Both the position numbers and the translations under genes were made by a program. This document shows positions 6,610-14,002 of a stretch of DNA of 20,911 bases, one piece after another. Position 1 is the first letter of the stretch, and the number at the start of each line of letters is the position of its first letter. The stretch covers positions 1 to 20,911 of the forward strand of contig DATLAN010000697.1 of NCBI GenBank assembly GCA_035527455.1, written 5' to 3'. The notes under the pieces were generated by a model that made no database searches, was not told the DNA's origin, and saw only the letters and a list, made by a program, of their open reading frames with translations. Origin of the DNA: DATLAN01 sp035527455 (GTDB lineage: Bacteria > Planctomycetota > Planctomycetia > Pirellulales > Thermoguttaceae).

Positions 6610-7668
6610 CTAATACTTCGAGGTACACAGTCCCCATTCGAGTTTGTTGTCGTACGGCGGTTCTTCGCCCCAGCTCGAGCCTTCCCAGCGGCTCCAGGCC
6701 AGCGGGTTTCGCTGCGACGGCCAGAGCCCGGCCGACCGGCCCCAATCGCGGATGCCCGTGCCGTCGCGGTCGTGGACCAGGACCGACATGAAGAACTCGC
6801 GCCCTTCGCTGGGGCGGAGGTCGTCGCGCATGGGGGTGAAGGAGAGGCTGCACTCGTAGTAGGTCGTTCCGGCGTCGCGGCGGACGGCCACCTCGGCCTG
6901 GTTGTAGAGAAGCGGCACGAGGCTGCGGGCTTTCGCGGCTTCGGCCAGTTTCATGTCCGGCTCGGCCAACTGGAAGCACTGCCCGGCGGTCCCTTCGCCG
7001 ACGGCGACGAAGAGGAACTCGAACCGCCTCGCCTCGTCGTCGGGCGAAGTGCCGGTCCGGGTATCCTGCGGCGAGACGGCCACCTGCACGGCGTCGAATC
7101 CTTCGGCCGCGGACGTTGGATCGTAGCGGACCAGCTTGTCCTCCTCGACGGCCACCAGCAGCGAGAACTGCCGGCGATTCCAAAAGGTGCTGATCGTCGT
7201 TCTCTTGCCGCCGCTGGTAAAGGTGACGGGAATCGAATCCTTCCAGTCGCTCGGATCGCCGTCGATGGTCGGCTTGTAGTAGGGGGCGCTGGCACAGACG
7301 ACGGTCTGCTGGCGGACCACGGTCGCGCCGGCCCCGATCGCCGAGACCTCGATCGGGTACGCGTTCGCCTCGACGTTTCGCCCCTGCTCGATCGTGAAGG
7401 GCACCCGCTGGGTCTCGCCCGGGCGCAGTGCCACTTCGCGTTGCGGCGGGGCGATCCGCCACCCCTCGGGCGGTTTCATCGCCACCGAGCCTTCATAGGG
7501 CACGTCCCGGAGGTTCTTCACTTGCACGAAGACCAGCGGCTGGGTGGAGGGCGGCACGGTGAAGTTCTCGGCCCTCAGCGCCACCGGGTCCGCGGCATGT
7601 GCCGGGACGCCAGCCGACAGCGTAATGCCCAAGAGCAATCCCCACATAGCGACCATTGAATTTCTCAT
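6610..7668 (-). CDS. Secreted protein with Ig-like and CBM9/DOMON-like domains
   Basis: A 352-residue protein from the ATG at 7668; a GTG at 7698 is in frame but would disturb the signal peptide. Residues 1-25 are a signal peptide ending in PAHA. Residues about 30-125 resemble an Ig-like NEW3 domain (EGWRIAPPQREVALRPGETQ). From about residue 132, YYKPTIDGDPSDWKD is the typical opening of CBM9-like/DOMON-like beta-sandwiches, which bind sugars or heme in other proteins. The last 45 residues are rich in Trp and Arg. There is no catalytic domain, so a binding role is inferred. It is the first gene of the CBM9-FIST(-E3) unit, with a good promoter about 135-165 nt upstream. Confidence 0.7.
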   Translation of the reverse strand: MRNSMVAMWGLLLGITLSAGVPAHAADPVALRAENFTVPPSTQPLVFVQVKNLRDVPYEGSVAMKPPEGWRIAPPQREVALRPGETQRVPFTIEQGRNVEANAYPIEVSAIGAGATVVRQQTVVCASAPYYKPTIDGDPSDWKDSIPVTFTSGGKRTTISTFWNRRQFSLLVAVEEDKLVRYDPTSAAEGFDAVQVAVSPQDTRTGTSPDDEARRFEFLFVAVGEGTAGQCFQLAEPDMKLAEAAKARSLVPLLYNQAEVAVRRDAGTTYYECSLSFTPMRDDLRPSEGREFFMSVLVHDRDGTGIRDWGRSAGLWPSQRNPLAWSRWEGSSWGEEPPYDNKLEWGLCTSKY

Positions 7669-7705
7669 GGCAAACCACACGTTTCCCGGCAGTCCCACAA
7701 AGGCG

Positions 7706-7768
7706 GTAGCCGGATTCGCAAGAATTCGGTTCTTCGCATTGCGGCTGAATTCTTGCGAATCCAGCTAC
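7706..7768. repeat. Inverted repeat with 22-bp arms (family D)
   Basis: Arm 7706-7727 (GTAGCCGGATTCGCAAGAAT, then TC) and arm 7747-7768 are complementary except for one position, with a 19-nt loop. It lies between the predicted CBM9-like promoter and the start codon, so it should be transcribed into the leader. Confidence 0.85.
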
Positions 7769-7803
7769 GGGTCAATCCCTTCCGGCCGGTCGCCAAAGCG
7801 CTT

Positions 7804-7832
7804 ATTCTGCCTGACCGGAAACGGGCCGTCAA
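7804..7832 (-). promoter_or_regulatory. Candidate sigma70-type promoter of the CBM9-FIST unit
   Basis: On the minus strand TTGACG (7832-7827), exactly 17 nt, then CAGAAT (7809-7804). Transcription would begin near 7797, giving a leader of about 130 nt that contains the 22-bp inverted repeat. Confidence 0.45.
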
Positions 7833-7966
7833 CAATCGCCCGCTTTTCGGGTGGGGGTTTATCCGATGAAGGTGGCGGTCTGCGGAGAATCGATGGCGAC
7901 CTGCGACCGTTCGAACTCGGCTGGCACAAAGCGTTCCAGCGGCCGACGCCACCGCGATCGGGTTGC

Positions 7967-7995
7967 TTGCCAGTGTCGGCGGAATGGACTAAATT
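7967..7995 (+). promoter_or_regulatory. Candidate sigma70-type promoter of the symporter gene
   Basis: TTGCCA (7967-7972), a 17-nt spacer, then TAAATT (7990-7995). Transcription would start near 8002, about 67 nt before the ATG. The 400-base gap 7669-8068 otherwise holds the divergent promoter and the inverted repeat; no gene was recognised in it. Confidence 0.4.
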
Positions 7996-8068
7996 GGACG
8001 TTTTGTCGCATGGATTCCCGGAGAGGCACGGGCCGTCGAAAGTTCGAGAAGTGAAGGAGAAACCCTAA

Positions 8069-10477
8069 ATGTCGCAGTTGATGCTCCCGAGTCTGTTTGC
8101 CAGCGGCGGTACCGACGCCAGCGTCCCGTTGAAAGTCCACCCGATCGACCTGACCGTAATCATCGCCTACATGCTGGGCATTGTGGCCTTGGGTTGCTGG
8201 GCCGGTCTGAGGAAGAAGGCGACGGCCAAGGGGAGCGACTACTTCTTGGCCGGCAAGTCCTTGAAGTGGCCGATGATCGGCCTGGCCCTGTTTGCCACCA
8301 ACATCTCGACGATCCACCTGGTCAGCCTGGCCGAGTCGGGATACTGCAGCGGGTTGCTCTACGGCAACTTCGAGTGGATGGCCGGTTTCACGTTGGTGAT
8401 TCTGTCCTTGTTCTTCGCCCCGTTCTACATCAGGGCGGGCGTGGCCACGTTGCCCGACTTCATCGAAAAGCGCTACAACCGCAGTTGCCGCGATATTCTG
8501 GCCGTGCTCTGCATCTTCTCGGCGGTGGTCGTCCACATCGGCTTCTCCCTTTACACGGGCGCCATGGTTCTGGAAGGATCGCTGCTGGGCGCATTCATGG
8601 ACCATCCGGAGCAATACCGCATCTGGACGATCGTCGCCATTTGCGGAGCCACGGCGCTGTACACGATCATCGGCGGGCTGATGGCCGTCGTGTTGACCGA
8701 ATCGATCCAGACGGTGGTGCTGATCATCGGCGCGGTATGCATCACCCTCTTGGGGCTGTACAAGATGGGCGGCTGGGATGGGACGTTCGCGGGACTGCTG
8801 ACCACCAGCCAGGTGCCCGAGGGATGGCGCTCCTTGAAAGAGAGCGTCCACCCGGTGAATTTCTCGATGTCCCGCCCCGACAGCGATCCGACCGGCCTGT
8901 CCTGGTACGCGGTGTTTACCGGGTACTGGATCACCGGCATCTGGTACTGGTGTACCGACCAGACGATCGTGCAGCGCGTGTTGGGAGCCAAGGACGAGAA
9001 TCATGCCCGCATCGGACCGCTGTTCGCCGCCTTCATCAAGATCCTGCCGGTGTTCATTTTCGTTTTGCCCGGTTTGATCTGCCTGGGAATGATCCACAAG
9101 GGGATCATCCCGCACTTGCCGTTGACCGAGCAGGGAACGCCCGAGGCGGGCAAGACCTATTCGCACATGATCACGCACGTCCTGCCGGTAGGAGCCCAGG
9201 GGATCGTGATCGCTGCGTTGTTGGCGGCGTTGATGAGCACGGTTTCCGGGGCGTTGAACTCGATCGCCACGCTGGTCAGCTACGATATCTACAAGCGTTG
9301 GGCCCCCGACACGTCCGACCGCAAACTGATCACCGTCGGTCGGATCGCCACGTTCGCGGCCATGCTCGTGGCCATCGCCTGGTCGCTGGTCGTGGGGCTT
9401 CTGGGCAAGACGATCTTCCAAGCGATGGTCGACGTCTTCTGTGCGGTGGCGCCGCCCACGACGGTGATTTTCGTCTGGGGCGTTTTCTGGCGGCGGGCTT
9501 CCGCCACCGCGGCGTTGATCACGTTGATCGTCGGCGTCACCGTCGGCGGAGTGGTGTCCGTGATTACGCTGATGAACATGAACTACATCGGCGACATGGA
9601 AATCAACTCGCTGCTGTCCTGCTTCCTGCTGGCCGTCTTCGAGTCCGTGGTGATGATCGTCTGCTCGCTCATCTGGCCCCACCAGCACACCGAGGAGAGC
9701 GAGAAGCTGGTCTGGAAATCGCCGCTGGATGCGCTGCGGGGCGAGCACGGCCGCGGGCTGCACGACTACCGCATCTGGGCCGTGGGCGTGTTGGTGGTGA
9801 TGATCGGGCTTTACTGGTACTGGTGGGGCGACGATTCCTACTACCCCGTACAGGGCACGATTACGCTGGCCGACGGAACGCCCGTCGTCGGCGCGGAAGT
9901 CCACTTCGAGTGCAAAGAAGCGAAGGCGCTGAACTTCACCGACGTGACCGACGGCAACGGCGGATACACGTATGCCAGCAAGCAGCGGGCCGGCGGGGCT
10001 CCGGAAGGGACGCGGTACCTAGTCAGAATCGTTCCCAAAATGGACCTGATCGTCCAGATGAAGGAAGTTCCGGAAGAAAACGAGGCGGCGAACGAGAAAG
10101 ACGGCGTGAAGGTCGCCGAAACCGAAACCGTCAAGAAAATGGTGTTCGACAAGGTCCTCTATGAAGTGCCGACGGGTACGGAGATCACCGAAGAGACTCT
10201 CTTCGAGCAGGAAGACGCCGGAAACGGATGGAAGCGAGAAGTCCACAAGGACGTCTACACCTTCACGCTGAGCGAGGAAGACTATCAAGGCAACGTCAGC
10301 GAACGAGTCGTTCACGTTCCCCGGGGCGAGAATGTCATGATCCTGCGAGCCAGCGATATTCCCGAGAAGTATCGATCTTTCGACAGTTCTTCGTTGACGC
10401 TGGAAGTCAACAAGGTGCCCATCTTCACGAAGACTAGAAAGGATTACTTCGAAGGCTACGATTTCAAGCTCGAGTAG
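8069..10477 (+). CDS. Sodium:solute symporter (SSS family) with extra C-terminal domain
   Basis: An 802-residue inner-membrane protein; the ATG at 8069 has AAGGAG upstream. Residues about 20-550 are a LeuT-fold SSS transporter with a dozen or more hydrophobic helices and family segments such as DYFLAGKSLKWPMIGLALFA, followed by TNISTIHLVSLAESGY. Sugar-type substrates are common for close relatives, but the substrate cannot be read from sequence. A last helix (about 568-587, AVGVLVVMIGLYWYWW) leads to a soluble region. There, residues about 591-680 look like a carboxypeptidase-regulatory/Cna-B-type beta-sandwich (VQGTITLADGTPVVGAEVHF), then a charged stretch to the C-terminus. Ordinary SSS proteins are about 500-600 residues. 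Transcribed divergently from the CBM9-like gene. Confidence 0.9.
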   Translation: MSQLMLPSLFASGGTDASVPLKVHPIDLTVIIAYMLGIVALGCWAGLRKKATAKGSDYFLAGKSLKWPMIGLALFATNISTIHLVSLAESGYCSGLLYGNFEWMAGFTLVILSLFFAPFYIRAGVATLPDFIEKRYNRSCRDILAVLCIFSAVVVHIGFSLYTGAMVLEGSLLGAFMDHPEQYRIWTIVAICGATALYTIIGGLMAVVLTESIQTVVLIIGAVCITLLGLYKMGGWDGTFAGLLTTSQVPEGWRSLKESVHPVNFSMSRPDSDPTGLSWYAVFTGYWITGIWYWCTDQTIVQRVLGAKDENHARIGPLFAAFIKILPVFIFVLPGLICLGMIHKGIIPHLPLTEQGTPEAGKTYSHMITHVLPVGAQGIVIAALLAALMSTVSGALNSIATLVSYDIYKRWAPDTSDRKLITVGRIATFAAMLVAIAWSLVVGLLGKTIFQAMVDVFCAVAPPTTVIFVWGVFWRRASATAALITLIVGVTVGGVVSVITLMNMNYIGDMEINSLLSCFLLAVFESVVMIVCSLIWPHQHTEESEKLVWKSPLDALRGEHGRGLHDYRIWAVGVLVVMIGLYWYWWGDDSYYPVQGTITLADGTPVVGAEVHFECKEAKALNFTDVTDGNGGYTYASKQRAGGAPEGTRYLVRIVPKMDLIVQMKEVPEENEAANEKDGVKVAETETVKKMVFDKVLYEVPTGTEITEETLFEQEDAGNGWKREVHKDVYTFTLSEEDYQGNVSERVVHVPRGENVMILRASDIPEKYRSFDSSSLTLEVNKVPIFTKTRKDYFEGYDFKLE

Positions 10478-10584
10478 TCGGTAGGGTGCGTGTAACCACC
10501 AAAACGTATTGGCTGAAGTGAGTTACCCGGTTTGCCGGACGCACAGAACGCATTTGTCCGACAATGGGTTGCGTCAGTTTCAGT

Positions 10585-10677
10585 GTCAACGTTTAGCGGG
10601 CGGGCTTGCCCGCCGTTACCCGGGCTGAGAACCGTCGCTTGCAGAACGGCGGGCAAGCCCGCCCGCTAAACGTCGAC
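10585..10677. repeat. Inverted repeat with 33-bp arms (family C)
   Basis: Arms 10585-10617 and 10645-10677 are complementary with one mismatch across a 27-nt loop. Each arm also folds on itself around GGCGGG-CTTG-CCCGCC. It sits between the convergent symporter and archaemetzincin genes. The rest of the gap (10478-10701) shows no gene; a short GTGCGT...ACGCAC pairing after the symporter stop may be a further weak palindrome. Confidence 0.88.
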
Positions 10678-10684
10678 TTTTTGC

Positions 10685-10703
10685 GATCCTGCGATGCAGG
10701 ATC
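10685..10703 (-). repeat. Hairpin overlapping the archaemetzincin stop codon
   Basis: GATCCTGC-ATC-GCAGGATC on the minus strand, a perfect 8-bp stem with a 3-nt loop. Its first two bases are the last two of the TGA stop. GCAAAAAG follows. It might act as a terminator-like or 3'-end-protecting structure, though a U-run is lacking. Confidence 0.65.
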
Positions 10704-11616
10704 AAGATCCCCGTAGTGTCTGAAGCGACTTCTCGTAGAACGCCCGTTCCGGTTCCAGGCCGTTGGCTTCGCAGAATGCGATCAGCTTCTCGAAGCGCTG
10801 CTGCGGATCGGCGCCGGTGGCGTGGCAGAGCTTGGCGAGGCAGTGAGGGCACAGGGCAATCGGGCGGCGGTCGGACTCGGCCCGGTGGTTGCTGCCGCAC
10901 ATGTTGCACTCGAACAGCGTGCAGTGCATCATCGAGAACATGTGGCCCGTCTCGTGCGTGGCCGTCTTCAGCGTCCGCAACAGGCAGAGCCGAAAGGCGG
11001 CGTCGCTTTCTTCGGGATCGCCGTTGCGGTAGATCGACCAGACGCCCACCCGCTCCGTCAGCGACGCCTGGCCGAAGACGAAGTTCCAGCCCTCGCCCGG
11101 CCAGAGGTCCGACGGCGTGAACGCGAGGAAGACGGCGGCGTCCTTGGGCAGCCGGGGCCGCAACACGTCGTGCAGCACGTAGGTCGAGAGGATCTGATCC
11201 ATCCCCCACGAGGGATGCTTCCGCCGGGCCTTTGCCGGAATCTCGGCCAAGGAAAGGTCTTCGCGAATCTTCACCGGCAGATCGAAGTAGAGGCCCATGA
11301 ACTCCGCCGTCAGGTCGACGATCTTCCGCTGGGTCCGGCTGAAATCGCCCAGCGGCTGGATGTAGATGATCCGCCGCTGCTCGTCGGGCTTGATCGGCCG
11401 GCTGTAGACGTACTGCCGAAAGGTCTGGCCCGGCTCGTGATGCTGGTCGAGCCAATCGCCCGGTTGCGGCTCGGCCATCTTGGTGTGCAGCGGCAAGAGT
11501 TTTCGGAATTTCAAGGGCAACATCAGCTTGTCGTCGGGCTGCTCGGCGCCACTGCAACCGGCGTTCACGGTGGATAGAATACAAACGGTGAACAGCGGAA
11601 GAAAGTAGCGGGCCAT
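10702..11616 (-). CDS. amzA: Archaemetzincin-like zinc metallopeptidase, probable lipoprotein
   Basis: A 304-residue protein with an N-terminal signal (residues 1-20) and Cys21 in VNAGC, a plausible but non-ideal lipobox. The ATG at 11616 is preceded by GGAG about 10 nt upstream. The metal site follows the archaemetzincin pattern: His221-Glu222-x-x-His225 and His231 in HETGHMFSMMHC, Cys232 and Cys237, Met239, then Cys256-x-x-Cys259 for the structural zinc. Two deviations are visible: Ser228 replaces the usual Gly, and 16 rather than 17 residues separate Met239 from Cys256. Archaemetzincins are usually about 180-200 residues and cytoplasmic; this one has a long N-terminal region and an export signal. 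Substrate unknown. Downstream of the metallophosphoesterase on the same strand but separated by a large palindrome. Confidence 0.83.
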   Translation of the reverse strand: MARYFLPLFTVCILSTVNAGCSGAEQPDDKLMLPLKFRKLLPLHTKMAEPQPGDWLDQHHEPGQTFRQYVYSRPIKPDEQRRIIYIQPLGDFSRTQRKIVDLTAEFMGLYFDLPVKIREDLSLAEIPAKARRKHPSWGMDQILSTYVLHDVLRPRLPKDAAVFLAFTPSDLWPGEGWNFVFGQASLTERVGVWSIYRNGDPEESDAAFRLCLLRTLKTATHETGHMFSMMHCTLFECNMCGSNHRAESDRRPIALCPHCLAKLCHATGADPQQRFEKLIAFCEANGLEPERAFYEKSLQTLRGS

Positions 11617-11655
11617 GGCGTTTCATCTCCAGAGAAGGTTGCGGGATGTCACGGC

Positions 11656-11731
11656 GGGTGGCACGCCCTGAGGAACGAAGGGCGTGGTACGTCAGGAAAA
11701 CACGCCCTTCGTTCCTCAGGGCGTGCCACCC
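11656..11731. repeat. Perfect 31-bp inverted repeat (family B), copy 1
   Basis: Arms 11656-11686 and 11701-11731 are perfectly complementary with a 14-nt loop. Each arm (GGGTGGCACGCCCTGAGGAA...) contains its own smaller palindrome CACGCCCT...AGGGCGTG. The same element recurs at 18237-18313 with an unrelated loop. It lies between the metallophosphoesterase and archaemetzincin genes. Confidence 0.93.
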
Positions 11732-11754
11732 CAAATCCTCGGCCGTTGCATATT

Positions 11755-12780
11755 CTACTCTTCCTCCGGCACCAGGTCGATCACGACCAGCTCCGGCCGG
11801 CAGAAGAAACGCAGTCGCGGGGCATACTTCCCTTCCATGCCCACGCCGCGGGAAACCAACAACCGTGCCCCGCCGGGCAGGTCGGTCAGTCCGGCCCCCC
11901 AGCGGCGAGGGACTTGCGAGTTGGTCGTCAGCGGCCCGATCCACGGCAATTGCACCTGGCCGCCGTGCGTGTGACCGGCCACCAACAGGTCGGCGTCGAC
12001 GTGCCCCAAGGCGAAATTGGGGACGTGGCCCAAGACGATGTGGAACCGATCGTGGTCTTCGCAGGGCATCGTCAGCGACGGGTCGTACGAATCCCCCAGC
12101 CCCAGGCACGTCAGTCGCAGACCGTCCAGGACGAACGAACGGGTGGAACCCACCGCCTCGACCTCCAGGCCGTCGAAGAGGTCCCGCCAGTCCGTCGGGT
12201 CGATGTTTCCCCGAACCGCGAACACCCGGAAGTCGCGACCGAATTCGATTTCGTGCAGGAAAGCCGCCAGCTCACCCCGGACCGCATCCAATTTCTTCTC
12301 GGAAGCCTGCACGTAGTCACCGGCCAGCAAAACCAGATCGGGCTCCTCCTTCAAGACGCGGCGGAACACGTCGCGCTGGTACGGGCCGATCCGGTCCGTC
12401 TGCAGATCGGCCAGCACGACGATCCGGACCGGCCGCTCGATCTTCGGGCTGCGGATGCGGATCCTGCTCACCTCGAGCCGCGTCGGCTCGATCAGGAAGG
12501 CGTCGACGGCCACCGCCGCCAACAGCAGCACGATCGTCGCCGAGCCCACGGCCACCAGGCGTTTTCTCCGCCACCATACGACGGCCGAACCGGTCAATAC
12601 GATCCCGCCGTGCAGGAACAGCCCGTAGGCGGCCAGCCGGGTCGCGCCGAAACGGTCCTCGCCCAACGCGATCGCCAGCATCAGGGCGACCGTCCCGGCA
12701 CCGAGGACGCTGAGGACCCAGGCCGACGGGCTCTTGTTTCGACCCGTCCGAAACAACGCCGCCAGATCCACGCCGGCCAT
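11755..12780 (-). CDS. Membrane-anchored metallophosphoesterase with altered motifs
   Basis: A 341-residue protein from the ATG at 12780; a GTG at 12804 would give 349 and neither has a clear ribosome binding site. Three hydrophobic segments (about 21-40, 48-70, 78-97) anchor it, followed by a calcineurin-like phosphoesterase domain from about residue 118. Metal-site motifs appear as DLQ (125-127), GD (154-155), GNID (191-194), GH (251-252) and GHTH (269-272). In canonical enzymes the first is D-x-H and the third GNH[DE], so one metal-ligand His is Gln and the catalytic His is Ile. Possible substrates include lipid or nucleotide phosphoesters, as in YkuE-like relatives, but the changes make activity uncertain. 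An archaemetzincin gene follows on the same strand. Confidence 0.82.
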   Translation of the reverse strand: MAGVDLAALFRTGRNKSPSAWVLSVLGAGTVALMLAIALGEDRFGATRLAAYGLFLHGGIVLTGSAVVWWRRKRLVAVGSATIVLLLAAVAVDAFLIEPTRLEVSRIRIRSPKIERPVRIVVLADLQTDRIGPYQRDVFRRVLKEEPDLVLLAGDYVQASEKKLDAVRGELAAFLHEIEFGRDFRVFAVRGNIDPTDWRDLFDGLEVEAVGSTRSFVLDGLRLTCLGLGDSYDPSLTMPCEDHDRFHIVLGHVPNFALGHVDADLLVAGHTHGGQVQLPWIGPLTTNSQVPRRWGAGLTDLPGGARLLVSRGVGMEGKYAPRLRFFCRPELVVIDLVPEEE

Positions 12781-13159
12781 GATGAGATTGTAGAGTAGGG
12801 TCACGTCGTCGGCAGGTGCTCGCTGGTGAAGTAACCATAGTAGTCGTCTCACTCCGCGAGACGAAGCCCCATCTCGCGGAGCGAGATGGCTACATTAAGC
12901 TCTATTCTACTGCCAACGTAGATTCGGGCCCATTGCGGGCCCAGCAGCAGCCGGATTTCCGCAATCCCCTTCTCCGGCCGCGTGATCCGCATAGGATAGT
13001 ACAGGAAGGGACTCTCGAAACTTCCCCCGAAAGGGGCGCTTGCAGGATTCGGCCCGGCCTCCGAAAATGCCGGCTTCTGAAAATCGTCGCCGGCCGATCG
13101 CCCGGGAGTTGGCGGTTGGCTTGTTACCTGGAGAACTTACCATTCGGAAAGGAGTACCG
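12781..13159. other. Divergent gap between metallophosphoesterase and thymidylate synthase genes
   Basis: About 380 bases without a recognisable gene. It holds the family E inverted repeat (12840-12893) and a small CCCC-GAAA-GGGG hairpin at 13025-13036. A TTGGCT/TACCAT pair near 13115-13142 lies too close to the thymidylate synthase ribosome binding site to be convincing as its promoter. Confidence 0.4.
12840..12893. repeat. Inverted repeat of two related hairpins (family E)
   Basis: Arms 12840-12864 and 12869-12893 are complementary at 20 of 25 positions. Each arm is also a hairpin of its own: CGTCTC...GAGACG in the left, CATCTC...GAGATG in the right. The two stems differ by a paired change (G-C versus A-T), so the self-fold is kept in both. 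Confidence 0.75.
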
Positions 13160-14002
13160 ATGAGCGGAATACCCGTGTTGACGGCCGAAGGCGACTGCAT
13201 TGCCCGGGCGTGGGAGAACGCGCTGGTGATGCTGTACGAGTCGGGTTGCGACATGAAGACGCAATACGACAAGCCGGACGATCCCCCCAGCAAAGACGCC
13301 ACCATGGTCCTGACGGTCCACGATCCGCTCAGCGAACCGATGATCCACCGCGATTTCCCCGGGGGGTTCGAGGAGCTGCAGGAATACGTGATGGAGGTCT
13401 GCGAGGGGATCAAGGACCACTGTGTGCGGGACCCCAACGACGCCGACGACACGCGATGGGAATACACGTACCACCAGCGGCTCTTCGGCTATGAAGTGCC
13501 CACCTTCGACACGACCGACCAGATCGAACACATCTGCAGGCAGTTGGCCGACACCCCGTTCACGCGGCGTGCCCAGGCGATCACCTGGAAGGTCTGGGAG
13601 GACAACACGTGCTACGACCCGGCCTGTCTGCAGAGCATCTGGTGCCGGATCATCGAAGAGGAGGGACGGACGCTGTTGAACATGAACGTCCGCTTCCGCA
13701 GCAACGACGCGTACAAGGCGGCGTTCATGAACATCTTTGCCCTGGTGAATCTCCAACGGATGATCGCCCGGCGGATCTCGGAGCGATCGGGGATGGACGT
13801 CGAGTTGGGCCGCTACTGCCACATGGCCGACAGTTTCCACATCTACGGCTCGAACCTGGCGGAGTTCGAGGCCCGTTTCTTAGGGGCGATCCGGAAGCGG
13901 ACGTTTGAGCAGCGGACGATGCGATACGCCGACGTCCGCGACATCATGGAGGAAGCCCGCCCCGCCATCCTCGAAAAGGCCGAGAAGATGCGCCGCCCAT
14001 AA
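13160..14002 (+). CDS. thyA: Thymidylate synthase family protein
   Basis: A 280-residue cytoplasmic protein; the ATG at 13160 has AAGGAG 6 nt upstream, so the longer frame from 13040 is rejected. Family residues: catalytic Cys156 in YDPACLQS, phosphate-binding Arg180 with Ser181 and Asp183 in RFRSNDAY, Asn191 (11 residues after Arg180, the same spacing as Arg166-Asn177 of the E. coli enzyme, where Asn selects dUMP over dCMP), and His227/Tyr229 in DSFHIYGSN. These support dUMP methylation with methylenetetrahydrofolate. The classic N-terminal RTGT loop is not seen and the usual Pro before the catalytic Cys is Ala155, so it is a divergent member, perhaps nearer archaeal-type synthases. No dihydrofolate reductase gene is adjacent. 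Its TAA stop lies inside a family A repeat. Confidence 0.82.
   Translation: MSGIPVLTAEGDCIARAWENALVMLYESGCDMKTQYDKPDDPPSKDATMVLTVHDPLSEPMIHRDFPGGFEELQEYVMEVCEGIKDHCVRDPNDADDTRWEYTYHQRLFGYEVPTFDTTDQIEHICRQLADTPFTRRAQAITWKVWEDNTCYDPACLQSIWCRIIEEEGRTLLNMNVRFRSNDAYKAAFMNIFALVNLQRMIARRISERSGMDVELGRYCHMADSFHIYGSNLAEFEARFLGAIRKRTFEQRTMRYADVRDIMEEARPAILEKAEKMRRP

Noticed and set aside
7859..9904. 681-residue minus-strand frame opposite the symporter
   Set aside because: Its His/Asp/Gln/Arg-rich composition is what antisense of a membrane-protein gene gives; no domain is visible.
11656..11731. Terminal inverted repeats of an insertion sequence
   Set aside because: Only 14 nt lie between the arms and no transposase or target duplication is present; it is a compact palindrome.
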